Part shown: one piece after another, positions 15,477 through 22,507 of the stretch
Numbering within the stretch: the first letter of the stretch is position 1
How the letters are laid out: each line of letters opens with the position of its first letter
NCBI GenBank assembly: GCA_902795255.1
Contig: CADBKS010000018.1
Location: 1-24,642, forward strand
Length of the DNA stretch: 24,642 bases
Reading direction: 5' to 3'
Source of the DNA: an uncultured Chloroflexota bacterium
GTDB lineage: Bacteria; Chloroflexota; Anaerolineae; Anaerolineales; Anaerolineaceae
Notes under the pieces: model-generated
The model's input: the letters and a program-made list of their open reading frames with translations, nothing else
Database searches by the model: none
What the model was told of the DNA's origin: nothing
Made by a program: the position numbers and the translations under genes

Positions 15477-15898
15477 TCTTGTGTTTCTCCTTCATAATTC
15501 TTTTTCGAGGCAAATCTGCAGAAGATCCTTCCGCAATTGGGGCAGATATACTGATAAACATCGATCTTTTTTCTTCTCAGGATATTCACCGGTTTATCCG
15601 GCAGGACGACAACCTGTTTGCAGGAAACACATACGTTTTCATTAGTGTTGACGGTCTGTTTGGTATAGGTTTTGTAATACCAGTCCCGGAATGCCTTACC
15701 ATTGACCACCAATGTGCGGCTGCCTTCCGGCTTTACAAAAGGATGTCCATCCATGTGGCAATAAACGCGGTAGATTTGACGGCGGGCAAAACCAATATGA
15801 TCAGCGAGCTCATTGGTGGTGTAGTCCATATTCAACAGAGACCGCATTCTCAATTTCTGTTCCTTGTTCAATTCACCTTTGCGATGAAAAATCTGCAT
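15473..15898 (-). CDS. Small HTH plus zinc-ribbon DNA-binding protein (candidate excision/regulatory factor)
   Basis: A 141-residue protein, not matched to a named family by me. Residues about 26-48 (YTTNELADHIGFARRQIYRVYC) have the spacing of a helix-turn-helix of the AlpA/excisionase-like kind. A middle basic segment with WYYKTY follows. The C-terminal half has a zinc ribbon, C-x2-C at 90/93 and C-x2-C at 119/122, with one more Cys at 127. I start at the ATG at 15898 because GGAGG (15905-15909) lies exactly 6 nt upstream; a longer open frame reaches 15931. It is translationally coupled to the integrase, suggesting a directionality factor or a regulator of excision. That role is inference. 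Confidence 0.72.
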   Translation of the reverse strand: MQIFHRKGELNKEQKLRMRSLLNMDYTTNELADHIGFARRQIYRVYCHMDGHPFVKPEGSRTLVVNGKAFRDWYYKTYTKQTVNTNENVCVSCKQVVVLPDKPVNILRRKKIDVYQYICPNCGRIFCRFASKKNYEGETQE

Positions 15899-15981
15899 GA
15901 TTGTCCTCCGTATCCTCCTGAAGTTTAGCAAATAAGACTCCGGCCGAAACCGTTTTCCATTGATGTCTCTCTACAAGCCAC

Positions 15982-16007
15982 GGGGACAGTTTTTATCGAG
16001 TTAACGA
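15982..16007. repeat. Copy 1 of a GGGGACAG-N11-TTAACGA motif
   Basis: GGGGACAG at 15982-15989 and TTAACGA at 16001-16007 are 11 nt apart. The same pair with the same spacing occurs at 18501-18526. This copy is 84 bp upstream of the small HTH/zinc-ribbon gene. It could be an operator shared by the two minus-strand transcripts of the island. Confidence 0.5.
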
Positions 16008-16073
16008 GAATTTGCAGTAATCTGTTTGTAACCAATTCTTCACAAGGATTTCAGACTGCCCCATATACAAAAA

Positions 16074-16173
16074 GTGACGGGTAGTGACGGGTAATTCTTA
16101 TCCTGTTTTTTTTTTTTTTTTTTTAAAAAAAAATAATTTGAACAGTATAGATTTTCCCGTCACTACCCGTCAC
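16074..16173. other. Candidate replication origin: inverted iterons flanking an AT tract
   Basis: The left arm (16074-16091) and right arm (16156-16173) are perfect 18-bp inverted copies. Each contains GTGACGGG twice in tandem; on the left two complete GTGACGGGTA decamers run from 16074 to 16093. Between the arms lie 64 bp of very A+T-rich DNA with a run of 19 T (16106-16124) followed by 9 A (16125-16133). The primase-helicase stop codon is 7 bp from the right arm. Iterons on both sides of an AT-rich melting region next to the initiator-helicase gene are the known design of SaPI-type satellite origins. The origin role itself is inferred. Confidence 0.7.
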
Positions 16174-16179
16174 CGCGAC

Positions 16180-18471
16180 TCAAACTCCGAGCTTTGATTC
16201 CTGTGACAGCAGGCCGATCCCATCAAAGATCTTGCCCTTGTTTGTTTTCCGCTTGTTAAATCCCTTTGACTGCAAACCGGAAACAAATGACTTTACGCCG
16301 CGGGGGTGCTCGCCGTTTTTTTGGCAATATTCCTTGTATTCGTCATAAAGCTTACCGGAGCTGGTGCTGAACCCTGTTCCGAGGACACAACAGGCATCGA
16401 TAAAATCATTGATCCAGTCATTCTGTTCACGATACTCTGCAGTCGCAGTTGCCACAACAGAAGGCATGGTAAACTCAAATCCAAATTGATAAGCTTTTCG
16501 GGCTCCTTCAATGATCCAGGACAGGATTGCAGGACCGGCATTCTTTACGAGAAAATCTGTATAGTTTTTGATGTCTGTGGCTTTCGGAATTTTCGTATTG
16601 AACGGGATAACGATCAAACGCCGCCAGATCCCGTTATCAATAGATTTGACATTTGGGAGATGGTTTGTATACAGGATCGCTGTATGGGAAGGAATAAAGC
16701 TGAAAGGCTGTTTGAATTTTATTTCGCCCAGAATCGGATCCGTCGAACAAATTTTTTTGACCATCGACGTGCTGAGCGTCTGATTTTCCTCCAATTCGGA
16801 AGCAATCACCAGACGTTTTCCTTTCAGTTCCGCAATTTCAGCACCGAGGTTCACCTTACTGTTGCTCATCAGCAAATTTGTCGAGATGACCCCACCATAA
16901 GATCCAAATACATGTAGAATCGTATTCCAAAATGTCGATTTGCCATTGCCGCCATCTCCGATGGCTATGATCAGCCCTTCACGCAATACTTTGCCGAAAG
17001 CTGCGGTACCAACTGACATCTGTACATATTCAATCAGAGCCTTGTCACCGGAAAAGAAGAGATCCAGCGCATCCAGCCAGAGCTGCTTTCCCTGATCGTC
17101 GGCAGAAACGAGCGTCATTTTGGTAAAATGGTCTTCCGGTCGGTGTTCACGCTTTCCCGCCAATCCCTCTGGAAGATAATAAGCCTCGTCTGGCGTATTG
17201 AACAGGTTGGGATCACTATCAAATACGTTGAAATCGACCTGCACCATCGGTTTTACTGCATCCAGAACTGCCTTCATATGGTTCATATTCCGGTATTTCA
17301 GAACATACTTATGGTACAATTCTGCCTTGGTATAGCGAATAAGCAGGCTTAGCTCCAGCGGAGTTAATTCTTCTATTTTTGCCTTTTTCAGCTGCTCGAT
17401 AGAGCATCCCTTGGCTTCTGCTTCTGCTTCTGCCGATTTTACCGAGTCTTCCGCATCAGCAAGCTGCATATCAAGGAATTCCTCAATAGCTCCGACCGCA
17501 TACTGATCGGAATATGACCAGATCTTATCGTTATAACGGAGATAACCCGTTGAATCCGTATAAAGGATCTCATCACCAAACTCCCGGACAAAGACTTTTC
17601 CCTGACCAATATCGGTATAATCCGAAGGCTCCATTGACGCTTCCGCCTGGATTTCACCTTCCGCCGGGCAATAATGACTGGCACTCTTCCAGATTGATTC
17701 CAATTCTTTTGCCGAAAGCGGTGGGATGCATTTCTCTGCTTCCTGGTCAAAGAGAGCTCTTGTCCGATCGGAAAGCCCAAACCGCTTCATAACCCGCATT
17801 GCATAGCGAAAAAGCGTGGAATTACGCTCTCCTTCCTGAATAATTGGCTGACCTGTTTTTGTTTTCTCAGGATCATTTGAAACAGCAGCTTTCGTATCCT
17901 GGGCTTCCGTATTATTGACAATGTTTTCATCTTTTGTCGGGAACTTTGGCATTTGATCGATCGTTTTTGATCCTTCATGCCACACAATATCCTCTTCAGT
18001 AACAGGGCTGCCAAAGATAAATCGTCCGGCATCCAATGCATTATTGTCGAAAAACGGATAATGGATATATAGTCTGCTCTTGAGTCTTGCATAATCTGAT
18101 TTGGATGCACACTCATTAATCGGAAAATACATGTGAAAACGCGGACGTTCAGATTTTTCACCCTTTTCCTTCATATTATTCCGGCTGGGTACCAATACAA
18201 ACGAATAATCGCCAAATAAAGATATCATACTGTCCGCGTTCAGCCAACCTTCCGGCTTGTCGGTCTGATCATTATCGCAGTCCATCACAACGACATTGGA
18301 TTTGATGAAGTTGTCATTACTCCGGCGGTTGTCCTTGTATTCGGCACATACATGATCAAAGCCCATAGCATGCGCCATATCAATCACATCTTTGATTTCC
18401 AGCTTATCCGGATAGATCACATTCGTCTGGTTTTCGATCACACCATCATGAAAAAAGATATCGAATTTCAT
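16180..18471 (-). CDS. Primase-polymerase / SF3 helicase fusion (P4/D5-type replication protein)
   Basis: A 763-residue replication initiator typical of satellite phages and integrative plasmids. N-terminal archaeo-eukaryotic primase-like domain (about 1-165): catalytic acidic pair Asp64 and Asp66 in VVVMDCDND, then RPRFHMYFPI with His113 and DAGRFIFG. A PriCT-type linker (about 205-270, ERNSTLFRYAMRVMKRFGLS to ELESIWKSASHY) follows. After the D5_N region comes the superfamily 3 helicase core: Walker A GDGGNGKST near residue 507, ASELEENQTLS as the acidic motif, and LYTNHLPNVKSIDNGIWRRL with the sensor and arginine-finger region. The ATG at 18471 has only a weak ribosome site (AAAGGA 14 nt upstream). 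The origin candidate abuts its 3' end. It should unwind and prime the island's own replication. Confidence 0.92.
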   Translation of the reverse strand: MKFDIFFHDGVIENQTNVIYPDKLEIKDVIDMAHAMGFDHVCAEYKDNRRSNDNFIKSNVVVMDCDNDQTDKPEGWLNADSMISLFGDYSFVLVPSRNNMKEKGEKSERPRFHMYFPINECASKSDYARLKSRLYIHYPFFDNNALDAGRFIFGSPVTEEDIVWHEGSKTIDQMPKFPTKDENIVNNTEAQDTKAAVSNDPEKTKTGQPIIQEGERNSTLFRYAMRVMKRFGLSDRTRALFDQEAEKCIPPLSAKELESIWKSASHYCPAEGEIQAEASMEPSDYTDIGQGKVFVREFGDEILYTDSTGYLRYNDKIWSYSDQYAVGAIEEFLDMQLADAEDSVKSAEAEAEAKGCSIEQLKKAKIEELTPLELSLLIRYTKAELYHKYVLKYRNMNHMKAVLDAVKPMVQVDFNVFDSDPNLFNTPDEAYYLPEGLAGKREHRPEDHFTKMTLVSADDQGKQLWLDALDLFFSGDKALIEYVQMSVGTAAFGKVLREGLIIAIGDGGNGKSTFWNTILHVFGSYGGVISTNLLMSNSKVNLGAEIAELKGKRLVIASELEENQTLSTSMVKKICSTDPILGEIKFKQPFSFIPSHTAILYTNHLPNVKSIDNGIWRRLIVIPFNTKIPKATDIKNYTDFLVKNAGPAILSWIIEGARKAYQFGFEFTMPSVVATATAEYREQNDWINDFIDACCVLGTGFSTSSGKLYDEYKEYCQKNGEHPRGVKSFVSGLQSKGFNKRKTNKGKIFDGIGLLSQESKLGV

Positions 18472-18500
18472 ACCCGTTTAAATAGTCCTTTGAAACCTAT

Positions 18501-18526
18501 GGGGACAGAAATAGAAGGTTTAACGA
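18501..18526. repeat. Copy 2 of the GGGGACAG-N11-TTAACGA motif
   Basis: GGGGACAG at 18501-18508 and TTAACGA at 18520-18526, with 11 nt between, match the copy at 15982-16007 at all 15 fixed positions. It lies 30 bp upstream of the primase gene and in the divergent gap before the helicase operon, a suitable place for an operator. Confidence 0.5.
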
Positions 18527-18584
18527 AACCAACCGAAAAAAATTTACATTTTGATAACAGAACCCGCACCTTAAAAAATCACGA

Positions 18585-18613
18585 TATAATTTAACAACTG
18601 ATGAAAGTGGTGA
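18585..18613 (+). promoter_or_regulatory. -10 box and start-deciding ribosome site of the helicase operon
   Basis: A TATAAT at 18585-18590 lies 26 bp before the helicase start; no good -35 is visible at 16-18 bp, so it may need an activator. AAAGTGGTGA (18604-18613) matches the full Shine-Dalgarno AAGGAGGTGA at 8 of 10 positions and lies 3 nt before TTG 18617. An in-frame TGA at 18611 excludes any earlier start. Confidence 0.55.
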
Positions 18614-18616
18614 ATA

Positions 18617-21600
18617 TTGAAAATCATTGATAATATAAACGAGCTCGTAAAAGACGATCTTGAGAAAACTATTCGCAAGGGCAGCAAGGTATCAATTGCA
18701 GCTGCTTGTTTTTCGATGTATGCCTATAGTACGCTCAAAAAACAGTTAGATTCCGTCGATGAATTCCGTTTCATATTTACCTCTCCTACATTTGTCACGG
18801 AAAAGAGTGAAAAACAAAAACGGGAATTCTTTATTCCCCGGCAGACACGGGAACAAAGTTTATACGGGACAGAATTCGAAATCAAACTTCGCAATGAGAT
18901 GACACAAAAGGCGATCGCCCGAGAGTGCGCGGATTGGATCCGTCAAAAAGCACGCTTCAAATCCAATGTTACCGGCGAGAATATGATCGGTTTCATGACC
19001 GTGGCAAATTCTACGGAAGAGGCGGCATACACACCGATCGGCGGTTTCACGACTGTTGATCTCGGTTGTGAACGGGGCAATAACAGCTATAACATGGTTA
19101 CCCGTATGGAAGCTCCATTTTCCATGCAGTACATGAATCTTTTCAACTCACTCTGGAATGATCGGATCAAATTGCAGGATGTTACCGAAAAAATCATTGA
19201 TAATATAACCACGGTTTATAACGAAAATTCTCCGGAATTCATCTATTTTATGCTGCTTTATCATGTTTTCAGTGAATTTCTGGATGACATTTCTGAGGAT
19301 GTCCTTCCGAATGAAGCTACAGGATTCAAGCAAAGCAAGATCTGGTGTATGCTTTATGATTTTCAGAAAGATGCTGTCCTTGCGATCATCAACAAACTGG
19401 AAAAATACAATGGCTGCATTTTAGCAGACAGCGTCGGGCTCGGAAAAACCTTTACTGCGCTGGCGGTAATCAAATACTATGAAAACCGCAATAAAAGCGT
19501 TCTGGTATTATGTCCAAAAAAGCTTTCAGATAACTGGAATACATTCAAAGATAACTATGTCAATAACCCAATCGCTTCAGACCGGCTGAATTACGATGTA
19601 TTGTTTCATACGGATCTTTCACGAAAAGGCGGGATTTCAAATGGTCTGGATCTTGACCGACTGAATTGGGGAAACTATGACCTGGTCGTGATCGATGAAT
19701 CCCATAACTTCCGAAATGGTGCAGGAACCCACGCCAACACGCAGGAAAACCGTTATGTGAAATTGATGGAGAAGGTAATCCGTACCGGTGTGAAAACAAA
19801 AGTGTTGATGCTTTCGGCAACACCGGTAAATAATCGTTTTACCGATCTGCGCAATCAGCTTGCCCTTGCCTATGAAGGAAATGCGGATATCATCAATGAA
19901 AAACTTTCAACCAAAAAGTCCATCGATGAGATATTCCGACAGGCACAAAAAGCTTTTAATGAATGGAGCAAACTGAAACCGGAAGAAAGAAAAACGGATG
20001 TCCTGCTTAGAAAACTGGATTTTGACTTTTTTGAGCTTCTTGACAGCGTGACGATTGCCCGATCCCGCCGGCATATTGAGAAATATTACAATATGGCTGA
20101 TATCGGCCAGTTTCCGCAGCGGCTAAAACCGGTTTCTATTCGATCCGAGCTTACAGATTTAGGGAGCGCAATCACCTATAATCAGATTTATGAACAACTT
20201 TCCTATCTGACCCTGTGTATTTATACCCCTTCCAACTATATTTTTCCGAGCAGGCTGTCCAAATATACGGAATTAGCTCATAACAAGGGAAATAATCTGA
20301 CACAGCAGGGGCGTGAACAGGGTGTTCAGCGGTTAATGAGCATCAACTTGCTCAAACGACTGGAGAGTTCGGTTTATTCATTTCGACTGACTTTAGAGCG
20401 TATCCTATTTCATATCAGACAGACTATAGATGCCATTAATGCTTTTGAAAAACGTGGTTCTGGCAGCCTTGACCTGACTGAGGTCTCTGAAGATGACCTG
20501 GATCTTGATGACAGCAATATGGACGATTTCATTGTGGGTAAAAAGGTCATGATCGATCTCAATGATATGGATTGGGTAACCTGGCGTGCAGAGCTGCAGC
20601 AGGATGCCGAAACATTGGAACTATTGAGCTTGATGGTGAAAGATATTTCGCCGGAACATGACAGCAAACTTCGGGATCTGTTTCAGCTTCTTGACAAAAA
20701 AATGCAAAATCCGCTCAATGAAGGGAACCGCAAAATTCTGATTTTTTCCGCATTTTCGGATACCGCGGAATATCTTTATGACCATGTCAGCGCATATATG
20801 AAAAAGCGCTATGGTCTGAATTCTGCTGTTATTACGGGAACGATTGAAGGACGAACGACAATCAAAGGGTTGAAGCCGACTTTAAACAATGTACTGACCT
20901 GTTTTTCGCCCCTTTCAAAAAACAGAGATGTCCTGATGCCGAACAGTACAAATGATATTGATCTTCTGATCGCCACGGACTGTATTTCTGAGGGTCAAAA
21001 CCTGCAGGATTGTGATTATCTGATCAATTATGATATTCATTGGAATCCGGTGCGGATCATCCAACGCTTCGGTCGGATCGATCGTATCGGCAGCCGGAAT
21101 CAAGTCATACAATTGGTCAACTTCTGGCCGAACATGACGCTGGATGAATATATCAATCTAAAATCGCGCGTGGAAACGCGCATGAAGATTTCTGTTATGA
21201 CCTCCACCGGAGACGATGACCTGATCAATCCTGAGGAACAGGGTGATCTGGAATATCGTAAACAGCAGCTAAAACGGCTTCAAGAAGAAGTGGTTGATAT
21301 CGAGGATATGTCCGATGGAATTTCCATCATGGACCTCGGGCTGAATGAGTTCCGGCTGGACCTATTGGATTATATCAAGACTCATGACGACCTGAGCACA
21401 AAGCCGAAAGGACTGCATGCAGTCGTTCAGGCGGATAATGGAAATCCGGAAGGTGTGATCTTTGTTTTGCGGAATGTCAATGACCATGTGAACATTGACC
21501 ATCAAAACCGGATCCATCCTTTCTATATGATCTATATTGGGATAGATGGAGAAATCATTTGCGATTATCTGAATCCCAAAAAATTGCTGGACACAGTTCG

Positions 21601-21859
21601 GCTGCTTTGCCGCGGAAAGAGTGAACCGCTTCTTTCCCTATGCCGGAAATTCAATGCTGAAACCGATGACGGACGGAATATGAAAGAAATCTCCGACTTG
21701 CTGAACGAAGCGATCGGATCGATCATCAATGTAAAAGAAGAAAGCGATATTGACAGTCTGTTCTCTCCGGGAGGGACTTCGGCATTATTGTCGGATATCA
21801 GCGGGTTGGAAGACTTTGAACTGATCTGTTTTCTGGCGGTTATGGAGAAAGATTCATGA
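18617..21859 (+). CDS. SNF2-type helicase with PLD-like N-terminal domain (putative defence component)
   Basis: A 1080-residue superfamily 2 ATPase starting at TTG. Residues about 1-200 look like the PLD-like N-terminal fold of a helicase family (KVSIAAACFSMYAYSTL, FRFIFTSPTF). There is no H-x-K and in fact no histidine before His216, so this domain is unlikely to cut DNA. The motor has DSVGLGKT (271-278, Walker A Lys277), DESH (360-363), LMLSATPVNNR (about 397-407) and the C-terminal RecA-like motifs ATDCISEGQNLQ and IQRFGRIDRIGS (about 815-826). It probably translocates on double-stranded DNA. The TGA overlaps the DUF4391 ATG, so the genes are coupled. Its genomic partners suggest a restriction-like anti-phage role; this is inference. 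Confidence 0.88.
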   Translation: MKIIDNINELVKDDLEKTIRKGSKVSIAAACFSMYAYSTLKKQLDSVDEFRFIFTSPTFVTEKSEKQKREFFIPRQTREQSLYGTEFEIKLRNEMTQKAIARECADWIRQKARFKSNVTGENMIGFMTVANSTEEAAYTPIGGFTTVDLGCERGNNSYNMVTRMEAPFSMQYMNLFNSLWNDRIKLQDVTEKIIDNITTVYNENSPEFIYFMLLYHVFSEFLDDISEDVLPNEATGFKQSKIWCMLYDFQKDAVLAIINKLEKYNGCILADSVGLGKTFTALAVIKYYENRNKSVLVLCPKKLSDNWNTFKDNYVNNPIASDRLNYDVLFHTDLSRKGGISNGLDLDRLNWGNYDLVVIDESHNFRNGAGTHANTQENRYVKLMEKVIRTGVKTKVLMLSATPVNNRFTDLRNQLALAYEGNADIINEKLSTKKSIDEIFRQAQKAFNEWSKLKPEERKTDVLLRKLDFDFFELLDSVTIARSRRHIEKYYNMADIGQFPQRLKPVSIRSELTDLGSAITYNQIYEQLSYLTLCIYTPSNYIFPSRLSKYTELAHNKGNNLTQQGREQGVQRLMSINLLKRLESSVYSFRLTLERILFHIRQTIDAINAFEKRGSGSLDLTEVSEDDLDLDDSNMDDFIVGKKVMIDLNDMDWVTWRAELQQDAETLELLSLMVKDISPEHDSKLRDLFQLLDKKMQNPLNEGNRKILIFSAFSDTAEYLYDHVSAYMKKRYGLNSAVITGTIEGRTTIKGLKPTLNNVLTCFSPLSKNRDVLMPNSTNDIDLLIATDCISEGQNLQDCDYLINYDIHWNPVRIIQRFGRIDRIGSRNQVIQLVNFWPNMTLDEYINLKSRVETRMKISVMTSTGDDDLINPEEQGDLEYRKQQLKRLQEEVVDIEDMSDGISIMDLGLNEFRLDLLDYIKTHDDLSTKPKGLHAVVQADNGNPEGVIFVLRNVNDHVNIDHQNRIHPFYMIYIGIDGEIICDYLNPKKLLDTVRLLCRGKSEPLLSLCRKFNAETDDGRNMKEISDLLNEAIGSIINVKEESDIDSLFSPGGTSALLSDISGLEDFELICFLAVMEKDS

Positions 21860-22506
21860 TCGGTTTGCCAAAAAGCACAGAATTTAACCGGCGTATTCCG
21901 AAACAGAAATTTTATGAAAATCTGGGCGTAACGCCGACACAAAAACGTTTTTTTATTGATCAGATCAACACGATCTGGTGGCGGAATAAAATTGCTCCGG
22001 CAACAATGAACCTCGCTGCCGGAAAAACCGTGAGCGAAATTGAAGTGTTCGAGATAAAGCTTTCGATTTCACAACTAGATGAGTCTGTGTTACAACTGAT
22101 TGATCAGGAAATTCCGTATCATATACTCTTTCTGTTGGAATTTGATGGAAAATATCAGGCATGGACGGCATATAAGGAAGCAATAGCTACCGGTAAAAAT
22201 GCCTTCAAAGTTGGAGCTTACTATCACACCGATTGGATAACGGAATCTGAACTTCCGCTGCATTCCGATGGCCTGAACATGGATCAGGTCTATGAGAATT
22301 TTGTCCGTCAGATCGCCGGGGAGGTTTTGAAGGCTGAAAATGAAGAGAGCCTGAAGGAAGCAGTCGAACGGGACACACAGAGAAAGCAACTTGAAAAGCA
22401 GATCGCTGCGCTGCAGGCAAGAATACGGAAAGAAAAGCAATTGAATAAGCAAATACAGATGAATGCAGATTTGAAAAAGCTGAAAAAGGAACTTGAGGTG
22501 TTATAA
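21856..22506 (+). CDS. DUF4391-like protein
   Basis: A 216-residue protein that I recognise as DUF4391-like. It opens with GLPKSTEFNRRIPKQKFYENLG; the core (about 25-150) alternates hydrophobic strands with conserved aromatics (INTIWWRNKIAP, FLLEFDGKYQAWTAYKE, AYYHTDWI). The last 60 residues (about 155-216, rich in Glu, Lys and Gln, e.g. QLEKQIAALQARIRKEK) should form a coiled coil, suitable for holding a complex. The ATG overlaps the helicase stop as ATGA, and the methyltransferase ATG follows one base after the TAA. As I recall, this family often sits between a helicase and a type III-like methyltransferase gene. Its biochemical function is unknown to me. Confidence 0.8.
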   Translation: MIGLPKSTEFNRRIPKQKFYENLGVTPTQKRFFIDQINTIWWRNKIAPATMNLAAGKTVSEIEVFEIKLSISQLDESVLQLIDQEIPYHILFLLEFDGKYQAWTAYKEAIATGKNAFKVGAYYHTDWITESELPLHSDGLNMDQVYENFVRQIAGEVLKAENEESLKEAVERDTQRKQLEKQIAALQARIRKEKQLNKQIQMNADLKKLKKELEVL

Positions 22507-22507
22507 C

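Noticed and set aside
16074..16173. Inverted repeats as an intrinsic terminator of the primase gene
   Set aside because: The arms are 64 nt apart, far too distant for a terminator loop, and each arm contains internal tandem repeats, which fits protein-binding iterons better.
22493..22507. TTG 22493 as start of the Mod gene
   Set aside because: The ATG at 22508 has GAGGTG at the right distance and the second Mod begins with the same MEKMRME, so the TTG is not needed.
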